A DNA stretch of 64,000 bases, from NCBI GenBank assembly GCA_900660155.1, contig CABFPE010000777.1, positions 133,517-197,516 on the forward strand, given 5' to 3'. This DNA is from Hofstenia miamia (lineage: Eukaryota > Xenacoelomorpha > Acoela > Hofsteniidae). Under the pieces are notes generated by a model. That model ran no database searches and was not told where the DNA came from. It worked only from the letters and a program-made list of their open reading frames with translations. The translations under genes were made by a program, and so were the position numbers. Numbering within the stretch: position 1 is the stretch's first letter; each line of letters opens with the position of its first letter. Below, piece by piece: positions 11,151 to 24,700 of the stretch.

Positions 11151-12138
11151 TAAGCCCGTAACCAGCCTTTCTATTTAAGGAATGCTAATTAATCAATATA
11201 TAATGCTAGATGATGCCATTTGCAGAAAAATGTGTTAAGAAATTATGAATAACTAAGGCATTGGATAAGAAAGCACAAACACTCACAATATGTGAATGGT
11301 CTATATTCCTGCATGTTTTTTGAAAATCAAGAATTGGCTAGATTTTGAATGAATGCTAAGTATTACTAATAAATAGGTGCGTCAACATTCATTGAAATTT
11401 TGCATTGAAAATGTGGGGCTTTTATTAAAAAGTTCCTTGAATTTTCCACATTGTGACCTGAATCGTTCAGTTTAAAATGTAATTTTTAACTATTTCAGAT
11501 TGTCCAGATTCAAAAATAGAACTGTAAATATTTACATGTTATATTAGAAATCTGTTAACTAACAATCGAATGCAGCTATTATTAGTACAAATAAAAGCCA
11601 ATCACAGCGATTTCAAAATTTTTTTCAATTGGTATTTCATTCCAAACAATCAGGAATTTGATAATTTTGTTAAAAAACTCCGAAATAAATTATTTTTAAG
11701 TTACTTGCTGTCAAATCTACTGTCTCAAACAATAGTATCCCCAAAATGTAATGGTAGATTTTATAAATATCTAAGATAATTAAATTTGATACTTTACTTT
11801 TGTGTTAAAATAGTACAGGTCTTGTACACCTACTGCTTAAAACATGCTGGTGTGATGCTTGACTGCATACTCTACTCCCCTTCACCACACAATAGCCCTG
11901 CAATGATTATTTCTCATAGTGCAGAAGGCGAGAAATATGTACATGCGAGTATAATTTTAAAACGGTTTACTAGATAAACAAAACACTAATGTTGAAAAAA
12001 CATTGTGCAGACTAAGGACCATCTTGCTATGATTGTTATGTCAATATTTTGTTTCATTTAGTAAAAGTTATAGGGGATGATAATTCTACTTAACAAATAT
12101 TTCAGGGGATGCTTAGTATCCCCTTGGCTACGGGCCTG
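11151..12138. mobile_element. hAT-like non-autonomous element with 8-bp target duplication
   Basis: The left end TAAGCCCGTAACCA and the right end, reverse-complemented CAGGCCCGTAGCCA, form an imperfect inverted repeat. The flanks are GTTCTACA (11143-11150) and ATTCTACA (12139-12146), an 8-bp duplication with one mismatch, as hAT elements make. The right arm also carries AGGGGATGCTTAGTATCCCC, a local palindrome. There is no transposase-like frame in the 988 bp. The hAT assignment rests on the duplication length only. Confidence 0.65.
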
Positions 12139-12597
12139 ATTCTACAGCAGACAGTTATTGTAAAAATATATGCTATTAAATATAAAACCAATATTCACCT
12201 TTTAAAACACGGGATAAAGATGAGCTCGCAATCTCAAATTCACAACAAGCGTACTAAATTTTGAATCAAAATGTACAATAAAAAGAATGAACAAAACGTT
12301 TTTTTACCAAAAACAATTGAAAAACAAATTTGAATACTGCAATCAAGAGAAGCAGAAATAGCTTCGCAAATAGGAAACACATTTTCACGAAATGTGTATG
12401 TTATGAACACAAAGACGAATGCTTCAAATAACAACCATCGAGAGTTAACTGAATAAATGAAGAGTCTACAAACTAAGAGATATACTCTAGAGATACGTCA
12501 TTTATACTGAGAATTTGAGCACCATGATAAGAAATCCGCGTGCGCGATTATCACAGCCGAACAGCACACACTGACAGAACCTGATAAAGAAAGACCA

Positions 12598-12782
12598 CTA
12601 GTGAGTAGACCAGTTAGGCGGGCCAGTGGGAGGTGGCATTGAAACTTGGTCGTCTATTGCAAATACCATTGGATGAGCTGAACCCGGAGTGCTCTGACCT
12701 GAAGAGAACACCATCTGACTGCCTTGATAGTAATTCTGACAGTGATTAGGTGTTATACAGCCTGCTTCATTTGGTGGTGACC
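12598..12782 (-). CDS. UBALD: UBALD-like terminal exon
   Basis: Acceptor ATATTTAG at 12783-12790. Two bases complete GGG (Gly), then 60 codons and a TAG stop. The start SPPNEAGCITPNHCQNYY and the Pro/Ser/Gln-rich composition look coding, and the phase fits exon 2 exactly. Vertebrate tails of this family are also Pro-rich but align poorly, so assignment of this exon to the gene is an inference. Confidence 0.7.
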
Positions 12783-15700
12783 CTAAATATAATTCATATA
12801 AAAATATTGTTTACAAACATTGGAAACTACTCCAATTTATTAAAGACACGAGTAAATACAAAGAAATAGAAATATTTTTAACTTAAACCAAGTACAGATT
12901 TAAAAAGTGGTGAAAGTAATCTACAAAAAGTCACTTATAAAAACTACTTTTCACATTAAACTTGAAAAAATTGCATTGCAGATTAAAAATCGAAATTAAC
13001 AGGACTATATGTAATACGAAATGGAAAACAGCACTTATAGATATTATTCATCATGGGCTTGAGAAATAGGGCATGTGGCTCAACACTATAGTGCTGATGA
13101 ATCTTTGTATTCTTAATCTTACTAATGTGTCTATCATCACATTATTTTAACAGATGCCCTATAGAAAGCGTTAGGCTGGAAAATACTTGGAAACTTTTGG
13201 ACAGTGTTGACTCACAAAATCTCAAAACTATAACACCATGAAGTGATTGAAGTGAGGAACTAAAAGTTCAAACATTTACTGATTTCTTTATTCGAGCTTA
13301 TTAGAATAAACATGTTGTACATATTTTATTACGAATGTACACACATGCTGTTTGAATTTTAAATCATGCTCAAAGATCATTACAAGTATTTCGTATGTAG
13401 ATTCAGATTGAAGTTCAACCCATTCTATGGTATAAGCTCTCAACACTTCTTGGTATTAAGCTTAACGTATAATTAATTTGTGTTTACAATGTTTAGAATA
13501 AACTCAGTGAAACATTACCGAGCATAAAATAAATTGCTAGGATACAGTAAACGGAATTAGAAATACAGGAAGAGGTATTCATTTAACAATAGTAGAATAT
13601 ATGTGTTGTAATTAGAATGGCAAACAAAATTTGTATTAGTAAATAATCGCCTTGTTCATATCTATCTCCGCATACCTCAAAGTGAAATGATTTACAAACA
13701 CCCAATCATTGAAAATCTTTGAATATAAACTGATATTAATGTAAAGATATGGTGGGAAGGTATGTATAGGTTGCAGCACTGAAGTTTTTAATTGAAATGA
13801 ACTATGCAAATTGAAGGATTAAAAAAATAATTTAAAAGCTAAATTGAATGTAAATTATAAATCAAAATATAACATTTACCTCAATTGTCATCATAATACA
13901 AACATAGACTGTATTGAAAAGATGGAAACTATTACAAAAACAAAGATTGATTGTATGCTTCCAAATATGCTTTAAATCCATTAAATTTGCCTGTTTATTA
14001 TACAGTTAATTAGATTTCAGTGATGCCTTATTAGATTTCGGTAGTTGGTGCTTTAAAGAAAGATACCATTATCTCTCTGCTTTGCCAATGTGTCACCTCC
14101 ATGCCCCGTTCACACCAGTCTTCCAACGTCAGCCCTTCCAATGTTGCCTTGTCATCCTTGTCAGACTCTCTTGNATATTATTCATCATGGGCTTGAGAAA
14201 TAGGGCATGTGGCTCAACACTATAGTGCTGATGAATCTTTGTATTCTTAATCTTACTAATGTGTCTATCATCACATTATTTTAACAGATGCCCTATAGAA
14301 AGCGTTAGGCTGGAAAATACTTGGAAACTTTTGGACAGTGTTGACTCACAAAATCTCAAAACTATAACACCATGAAGTGATTGAAGTGAGGAACTAAAAG
14401 TTCAAACATTTACTGATTTCTTTATTCGAGCTTATTAGAATAAACATGTTGTACATATTTTATTACGAATGTACACACATGCTGTTTGAATTTTAAATCA
14501 TGCTCAAAGATCATTACAAGTATTTCGTATGTAGATTCAGATTGAAGTTCAACCCATTCTATGGTATAAGCTCTCAACACTTCTTGGTATTAAGCTTAAC
14601 GTATAATTAATTTGTGTTTACAATGTTTAGAATAAACTCAGTGAAACATTACCGAGCATAAAATAAATTGCTAGGATACAGTAAACGGAATTAGAAATAC
14701 AGGAAGAGGTATTCATTTAACAATAGTAGAATATATGTGTTGTAATTAGAATGGCAAACAAAATTTGTATTAGTAAATAATCGCCTTGTTCATATCTATC
14801 TCCGCATACCTCAAAGTGAAATGATTTACAAACACCCAATCATTGAAAATCTTTGAATATAAACTGATATTAATGTAAAGATATGGTGGGAAGGTATGTA
14901 TAGGTTGCAGCACTGAAGTTTTTAATTGAAATGAACTATGCAAATTGAAGGATTAAAAAAATAATTTAAAAGCTAAATTGAATGTAAATTATAAATCAAA
15001 ATATAACATTTACCTCAATTGTCATCATAATACAAACATAGACTGTATTGAAAAGATGGAAACTATTACAAAAACAAAGATTGATTGTATGCTTCCAAAT
15101 ATGCTTTAAATCCATTAAATTTGCCTGTTTATTATACAGTTAATTAGATTTCAGTGATGCCTTATTAGATTTCGGTAGTTGGTGCTTTAAAGAAAGATAC
15201 CATTATCTCTCTGCTTTGCCAATGTGTCACCTCCATGCCCCGTTCACACCAGTCTTCCAACGTCAGCCCTTCCAATGTTGCCTTGTCATCCTTGTCAGAC
15301 TCTCTTGCTAAACTCACCTCCGATGTCTCGTCCATTCAAACTCAAATGTTCTCCTACAGAGCTTCCGACTCACGTGCCATTCCTAATCGCCCCAATCATC
15401 CCAACCCACGTTGTACTCCTGCTGCTGCTCCCTCTCCTGTGATGCACTTGCCCCTGAACAGTCTGTTCCACCGCCTACTCACCGCAATCATTGCCCTCGT
15501 CACATCCTTGGCACCAGTTCTTCCTGATAACTGCCTGCTGTTCCGATTAGTTGTTTTCCTCGTAAAGCTCACATCTATATCGGCCGTTTTGCTAATTCTG
15601 TTTCTGCTTCTGATGTTGATGATCACCTCCGTTGCTCCTCACTCCAATTTGATGACGTCCTTCCTATTCCAACACGTACAGAACTCCATTCGCCTCCTTC

Positions 15701-18700
15701 CATATTGTCTGTAATCAAGAGTCTCATGCTCTCATGGACCCTGAAGGGTGGTCAGATGGCCTCTTGTTCCGATACTATTGTCTCTCTGATGCTGAGCGCA
15801 AATCTTTTAGCCGTCGTCCCAGCCGTCGTGATGCTTCTCGTCATGATTGACTACTTGCACTTCCTAGCTTGGAACTTACTCCTCATCCCAACTCCGATTT
15901 CTCTTTTTGCTCNCCTCTCTGTCATGATGCTTCCTGCACCTCCTAGTTTGGAACTTACTCCCCATCCCGATTCTGGTTTCTCTTTTTTGCTAGCCAATGC
16001 TCGCAGTCTTGTCTCACTCTAGTGCTGAAAGTGTTGTTTTGCTAACTCTGCACTTAAAGTTCTCTCCCGTATGGATCGCTCTAATGGTCGTCATGGTGGT
16101 GTTCTCATTGCCTCACGTCGCCCTAACCTTGACATCCACCCCCTCTCCTTGGAGTCTTCTCCTTTGAGTCTTTTTAATTTGATTTCTGTCGCAGCTGTGC
16201 TTCTTTGTTTACAACCCTCCTTCCAACAGACCTTTTCGTATTTCTCTTACTGATTTTTCATCCATTCTTGAGTCTTTTCATTGATCAGTCTATCACTCTC
16301 TCTCGTCAACTTGGATTTCCCACTCCTCCTCATGTGTGATGACTTTAACCTTCCTAATGTCTGCTGGAATGCACTTGCCTCTAATGACACTTATGAATTT
16401 TTTTGCTTCCTTCTCTCCTGAACAACTTTTATTTTCTACTACTTTCTGCTCCCCTGTCCTGGACTTGGTTTTGTGCTCTCATCCTGATCGTATTTTTGAC
16501 ACATCTGTGATACCAGTTTCGGTTAAACTGTTTGATCACTCATTTGTTCGCTTCAACCTGGCTATTAATTCTATTACCCATCTGCTTGTTTTGCTGCTCC
16601 TCAATATTCTCGATCTAACAGTGACTTTGTATCTCTAAACGCTGCTCTCTCTTCTTCATTCCCCATTTTTAATGACTCTTTCTCTACAGATGACTGGTAC
16701 ATCTTAATTCACCAAGTTATTTCATCCTTTGTTCCTTGTTGTCGGAAACAGCGCATTTCTCTTCCTTTTTATTTCTCATCCCTTACTGTACACTCTGAAT
16801 AAACTCGAATCTTTCAAACGCCGCTATGGTCCTTCAGATTCTAAAAACTCTTCTTTCACAGAAGACGACATCAACTTCATGGAGCTCGACAAAATCTCTC
16901 TGCTTTCCAACTTATCATTTGGATCTTTTCAAGACTCTTATTCTTTATTGCGTTCCTTTCATTCCAAACCTGACCTCCCCAGCATGAAATGGAACCATCT
17001 TTCTGCTCACTCGGATCTGTAGAAAGCTGATCTCTTCAATGCCTATTTCGCCTCGAATTTCTCTGATCCTGTCTTTCTCTGCCCTAGTCCACCTGGCACT
17101 TCCCCGCTGATTCGCCTATGTGACATCGTCTTCAACGCCCATTATATTTCTCTCATGCTGAAGCCCTACAAGTTGTCTGGTCCTTGCTATCCTGATGGCG
17201 TCCCATCCTTTGTAATTCATGAAACATCAACTCTTTCCATCTATTTAAAGCATCTCTTCTCCTACATTTGCTCCTCTAAGCGTTTTCCGCTTTGCTGGAA
17301 CTCTCCACTGCTAGAATCCAATCAGCTTCCCTCATCTCAAGTCACGTCTTATCATTCAATAGTTATTCTTTCTCGGTTGTCAATAATCTTTGAGCCCCTT
17401 GGTTTTCATTACGTGTTCCCTAAAATTCGTCACCTTAATTCCTCCTCTCAGCATGGTAACCTTCCGGGTCATTCCACGATCACTAATTTGCTCACTTGGT
17501 TGCATTATCTTTTCTGTCTGACATTTCTAAAGCTTTTGATCGGCTCCCCCATTCTATTCTTCTTCACGAATTAAGTTTATTTGGCTTTCATGCTGATTTC
17601 ATTGAACACTTCTAGCCTTACCTGTCCAATCCTCGTCAGTGTGTCAAAATTTCTTCTCCTGCTCTTGTCTCTAGTGGCGCTCCTCAAGGTTCTGTGTTTG
17701 CTGTTCTCTTCGTCCTGGTTGCTATCAATGACCCCCTCAATCTGTCCTCAAATCATGTCTACTTTACATTGACGACACTGCGATTTTCAACTTTGGTAGT
17801 TCTTCTGCCTCCAATATTACCTCTGATCTTGACCTTTTGGCCATTTGGTATTCCATTAACCATATTGATTTTAGCGCAACCAAGACATGTGGTATTTTCT
17901 TTTCTGAATCTCCCTTTCTCATCATTATACTCATCTTAGAGTTCAACTTGCTGATAACTTAAATTTTTGTATGGTCATGTGTCCTTACGCCTCCGCAAAG
18001 CTAATTCCTCACTCTCTGCCCTATTCCGCAATGTTTCTTTTAATTCCACGGCTGCTGTGAAACTCTCTTTGTTCAAGTGCATTACTCGCGCCATTCTTCT
18101 TTACACTTCTCCCTGTTGGTGGCCTTCTCGTTCCCTGTTCCACTCTATGGAACGCTTCCAGAAGCGTGCCTTTAAATGGATCTCTCCCTTGCCACACAAA
18201 GACGCTCCACTCTCCCGCTGTCACTCTACTTCCATGCCTGTCATCTCGTCGTGTTCAATCGCTTACTCATTTGCAACTGATGATGTTGTCACTTTCTCCA
18301 TTGGTCGTCTCAAGAAACATCACACCCTTCCTCGTTTTTCAATTGTGCTTGTATCGCTGCTAATTACATTTTGACTCTCAACCCTCCAACAGATATTGAT
18401 TTCTTTTCCCCGCCGCTGAGCTTCAAGAAATCTTTGATGTCTTTCCTCTTTGCTGAGCCTTTCTCCAACTTCACCTACTCTTCCATCTGCTCCTACTTTA
18501 TCTCCTGTGATTGTCCTCGCTGCCGTAAAACTTGACATGTTTCAATTTTTTGTAGTATCTGCCTTCCGCGGCTAAATAAAGTCATTCATTAATATTATAA
18601 TTTATTATTAAATTGGATATTGCAATTTCCAATCATGAAAAGCTGCAAAAGTATGAATCTCAAACAAGATGTGAATGTAAAGCGCATCATATGATGTTGG

Positions 18701-21700
18701 AATTACTTCAAAACTTTAAAATATGATAATCAGAATGTATAGAAAAGTTCTAAAAGCATAAAGAACTAATAAAAAATATATTGAGTTAACAACTAGAAGG
18801 CACAAAAACCAATCATATCAATTTTGTTTCACAATGTACATTCATACTGTCCACCTGATTTACAGTCCCTTCCTTCAGGAAAACATTTATTTTGCAAAGG
18901 ATGCGCCATGTATTTCTACAATACTGACTGGATGGAAAACTGTTTGTCAACAGCTGTTTCGTTGCTAAATTAGGCAATTCACTTTCAATTATGCTATTTA
19001 CTGTTGCACTTAATTACCTCTACAATAATTTTAGAGTCTTAAAATACAGTCAGAAAATGTTCTATATGCATTGTGAACGAAAGCAACCATGGTTTGTATA
19101 CGAAAGTGCTTCCTATACAAAAACAGCGCTATTCAAAAGTAAAAGTTTTCATATGTCTTTTAATTAAAGGGTGGTTAGGTGTAAAATGCAGGTATTTCAA
19201 ACGTTTACACTAAAGTTTGTTTTATATAAAGATATATACATTTATATATACAAATTTTGTTAAAAAATAAGTTAGATCCTGAGATTCCATGCTTAATAAA
19301 TGTATGCTCAAACTAGGGCTGCACGTGTTGGTTGAGTTGAATTGGACATTTAAATAAAATTTCTATCCGGGATGAGTTTGGTCTGTTTTTGGTGCAGACT
19401 GTTTGGGTTGGGTCAGAAAAATATGACAACTTGCAGTACTGAGACAAATTAATTGATTTATGTCTACTCAATGGAGTGTTCTTTTATTCAAGATTTCTGA
19501 CAATACGATAAGCTTCATTTTAAACTAGAAGCACCTGCCTTAAAGAATCAAGGTTTGTAGCTGTTATTAAGTGAACCTCTCACTCTGTCACAACTGCGAG
19601 TCCACAAAAAACCCACAAGCAATTGCGATTTAATACAGTTAGCTTGTATAACTGGATGTTATATTCCTTCACTGGGGTAACGCTGTACGGTAAAAGATAA
19701 AAACCATTTAAATTAGCCTCAACGAATAAACGACAGTTACTAACATACTACCTGATGGGTACATCGAGAAAATAAAATTTACGATTTTTATTATCAAGGC
19801 AAAAATAAATCATTGGCAGAGCAAAAGTTCTTGTGTGAACCAACAAAATTACTCAAGACGATATTGAAGACGAAGGTGTTTTTGTTGTCATTTTATCATC
19901 CCCTTTATTGATCGCAAGAGAAATTTAACACAAAACATGAGGCCATGTTGTGTTCTAAGAGTCAACATTTCACTAATAATCAAAATTAATAAACATGAAT
20001 GTTAACTATTTTAAAGCTGTCGTAATTTTTGCTAAACAACAGTAAATATTTTTGTTTATTTTGTATGCGACACTGATTATAGGTTCAGCTTCTGCACACT
20101 GAGTAATTGGGTAAACAAAAACTAAGTTGTTAATCACACGCAATTAGTTAGCGTGTAGAAGCATACAGTATATTGCAAAGCACTGCAAAGAACTGTTTTA
20201 AGGTTGTCTCAAACATTAGGATTACTTACTTTCCAAAATTTACATTACCACCTGATCCGGATTAGGAAAATTATTCTTTTAAAAGAGCTCTCTTTACGTT
20301 TTTAGTTGGTCTTGGCTTACCACTAATTCAAATTTTTTTCTGATATTTTCGATGAAAATCGGTTGGTATGGCTACCCATTTGCATTAAAAATAAAAAATT
20401 CGAGTGTCATGAAAATATATTGAAATGAATCACTTCATTTTTTCAGTTCAAAGAAGCCCTGCTCTCCGGGTACTCTGACATTTTTCAGACATTCATTTTA
20501 TTCGATATTTCTGCAAATGATGATTGAAGATTTTAGATTTGAATGCTGTTGATACAATGACGTTATTGGAATAATGTCAAGAGATTGCATTAATAGCTAT
20601 TGTAAACTTTTATATGATGCTATTAGTGTAAACATTCAATTATCATGCTAAAAACGCTTAATTCATTTAAATCACTTTTTAATATTTTCTATTTCAAATT
20701 ATAAATAACAAATTGATTATAGTGCCTCTCTCGTTTGGTACCTTAAAATAATTCTTTCAAAATAGGTCGCATTTAACTAAAGTTTTAATGCACTTCCAGA
20801 TCTATTTTCGACGGCTATCAATAAATGCAAAATGATATTATATTGATTACGATAGATACAATTTTGCAATTTCCAATATCAATGTGTCCATGCGTTCAGG
20901 CCAAAATTAACCCTAACACAAAATAACTTTAGCATTGGGCAATTAAGAAGTTACAGTCATATTAACAAAGTAGTGCAGTTAAATATTATAATTAGGTACT
21001 ATGCTCTTATGTAGCAAATTCAATATAATCAACTTGACAAAATAATTCCATTCGAATGATGAACGCCGGAGGATTTGTTTTTTTAAGATGCTGGATTCCG
21101 ACCTAGTACAAGTTACTACGTAATTTGGCATTAGCGAAGTTGAAAACAGGTCAATAATAAAATGCAGTAGGTTAGCAAATTATTATCTGGGGGATATATA
21201 ACAAAGAAAAGATGTTCTGGATTAAAATTTTGAAATGTATTGTATACATTTATTTAACATATTGTAATCCAATATTATGCCAATACATCATTGCAAAATC
21301 TGAAGCACTGCCACGAGATATTCCAAACATACATGTCGATAAAATGTATTTAACAATCTCCATCATCATCCAACCCTTAATAAATTCAAGTTTCATTTAC
21401 CACAACTGTATCAATGAGTCTTTTCTGCAATTCCCAATCATTGCCCGTTAGGAAGCCGCTTCCGTTTTCTTCTTTTCAACAAGACAACCCCTTACCTTCA
21501 CTTTTGCTTGCTATGGCCATTCACCCCATCATTTAAGCGATTAAATAAAAATTGTCCAAATTGCCATGCAATATTTGTAGATAATGGTTCTCTTGTTGAC
21601 AATTATTCTGACGTTGCCTAGGTTGAGTTTGTCATGATTGTAATGAGGGAAGTAGGATTAGAAATGCAAAATGAGTTCCCCCAATTCTGATTATCATGTA

Positions 21701-24700
21701 TGTAAACCTCTTGTGGCGCTGTGATTCTTAGCTTAGGGTTACCTGTTTATATAGTTGTAACACCACCGCTTTTGCAGCAGAAGCTTTCGATTAGGGAACA
21801 TACAACAGATTCAATTCTTTCTGCATTACAGAGATTAACATTTCTGCCAGTTTGCAAAGGAGGTATCGGCCCACCACTGTCATCGACCATTGCTCCCGCC
21901 AATGTTAAGTATTCTTTGCCTGAGAATTATCTCACAAATTTGTGTTATTCGGTATTGAATACATGCAAATACTTTCTGACAAGGAACAAAATTTGTATGA
22001 GATTCCATTGCGCATAGCTTTAAAAACAAAAAATCAGTGATCTATTTTAAAGTGAAATCTACAACCTGTTCGTTTCGCCTCAAATCTTTCTTCGAGAAAA
22101 GGCAAAACTTTTCAAAGGAACCAGGGATTGGTTATTATGACTCCAACGACTCTCACATCGCCTGAATTAGCTGTTATCTACAAGATTTTCATTAACCAGA
22201 AATCGCAGAAATAGCATAAATATTCAAAATCATCAACTTTGCATGGATCATTCTCTCTGGTTAGACTTTCAAGTAATGATCGGCTCAGAGATGCAATTTT
22301 AACAGTGTCCCTAAAGCCAATCAACAATCAGAGGTTACTAAATATACAGAATCATATTGAAATATTGGAGTCACTTGTAATACTCTATCAATCACAACCG
22401 ACCAGTGCGTGTGTTAAGAGCCATAATTTTTACATTTTGTTATTGCATGGGTGTACTCCTTCAAAATATTTTTTACTGCCGTTTTAAAACCGTTTAAAGT
22501 TTCCATCGAATTTCACTGTAATGTCATTGAACTAACGATATACGTTGCAATTTCAATATTTGGAAACTTTAATGCTTCTCTTGACAAACTTTTTATGAGC
22601 TTTCTTAGGTTTTTGAAGCTCTACAAAATGATGTACAGCATGGGGCCATAACTATCAAATTGGAGAATATTTGGAGGAAGTTCAATTTTGCCACTTTGGA
22701 AGTAAAAATAGGGGTACCCAGCAGGTAAGATGACAGCTACATAAAAACATGAAGAAGTGTGGTTTTAGAAGTATAGGAAACTGTTTAGATAATCTTTCTT
22801 TCAAACATCAAAAAATTCTTTTTTTTCACTCCACTAGTATATAACACAATTGTAGTAAAAGTATTATAGGTGAATAGTTCAATATTTTTGAATAATATTT
22901 TTTGAAAGAGTACACTCATGTATATATAGAAATGCAAAAATTACTGCTGTGTATATTCTTTCCCTTGACTCTCCTTCAGGTCGGGTGTGCAGTGGAAGCT
23001 TTAAGAAGATGGTCGCCCAATGCGACTAAACTTACCTAAAAGTTGGCAGTGACCCTTGTGAGAGTATCAAATATTTTGAAAAAATTAAGCGTCTTATTAT
23101 AGCGTGCCAATTTAGATTGACAAAGATATTTCTTAAAAACCCTTTAAACACATAAAACAATGTTTATTACCCTAGACCCAACCATTCAATGTACTACTTT
23201 CGTGTAAAACAGCAGCAAAATGATCAACATTTATTTTGCGCTCCGCACATCTAAAATTGTGTTTTGAATCTTCCATAAATTCTGTACGAACTTAAACAAA
23301 ACATGCTAAAACACTGTTTTCAACATGTTTAAAACACCCTATGCTTAAACTTGGCAAAACACTTTAGGTAGTTGTTCTGTATCTTCATTAATAACTTAGC
23401 CTTGCAATTAGGGCCATGCGAGTACTCAAAATTCGAGTCGGGTATAAAAACTCAACCCGACTCGACTTTTGAGCACTCGAAACCAACTCGACCTCAACGT
23501 GAATGAAATCTGATTTTCATCCTATAATGTCGCACAATGACAATGCATGGGCCTTTCACATTTATCTCAAATTGTAAACCATCAGGTTTGCCTTCTCTCA
23601 TTTAGTTTAGCATGTTGTATATCTGTAGTCCACTTAAATAGGGTAGCACAGATATTTATAGCTCAGCGTATCGATAAAATTGATACATGTACAATGCTTT
23701 TATGTAGAAGTGACACCAAAATAGCAATAGAGTTACAAATTCCTCTTTAACAACGCGTTTAAACTAAACAAATTCTTATTATGAGTGCAACGTAAAATAA
23801 CCCAAAGATAACATGTTAACACATAAACTTAAGAATACTCAAAGCATTGATTGTACTAACGAAATTTTGACTCAAAATGATTTCCTAATATAGACAATTC
23901 TAATATCGCATGTTTACGAGCACGCTGAGATCAAAATTCTACCCAGTTGCTACAGCAACAAAAATTTTTTTCATCGGAATCGGCGCCCTATTTTACTGGT
24001 TAGAATATTCAATATTGGTCATGTGTTTCCAAGAAAGTGATCCAAATTTCATCCTGACTTAGTATTATTAGTTGATTATTATTCACAAATTTACTACAAT
24101 GCGATCAGAGTGGAAAATCATCATTGATATTTTAGCGAGCAAAGCTAAATTATCTCAGCACAATCGCGCACTCCAACGAAAACCCACCGCAGGTTGTTCT
24201 AAGGATTTTGTGCAAATAGCATATTAATAAATATGTACAGAAACACGTTTGTACAAGAAATATCAAAATTGAAAAAACAAACTTAGCATTCATACGGAGA
24301 AACCTAGTCATATAAAAATTAAATTTAAGGGAATTAAAATTTGCTCAATAAAGCATTTTCAAACGATATTCTTAGATCAAATCGAATTTACTATTATAAA
24401 AAGCAATACCGGTGATTTTCTTTGTACTTGATATTAAACAAGCAATTACTGAAGCCTTGAAATAGATTTATGTGTATTGATTAGCATAACAAATATATGA
24501 ACAAAAACAAAATATATCGAAGAGGTTTAATGCTTAAATACTAGATTTAGGAAATCAACTGAAGAAAGATTCTAGAATCAGCAGGTGCACATTATATACA
24601 GGATGACCACAAAAACACTCCTTGACTTCAAATGCGTATGATTTCAAAATTGAAAAAATATTTTAATAATACTAGTAGTCAGCTTCATAAACAAAACAAT

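Noticed and set aside
15224-15714. Overlapping open frames at the start of the pyrimidine-rich LINE
   Set aside because: CT-rich DNA has few stops; the frames belong to the LINE ORF1 region and are not host genes.
21721-22487. Two open frames in the UBALD-like intron
   Set aside because: Some local protein-like composition but no recognisable domain, splice structure or repeat; not enough to call a gene.
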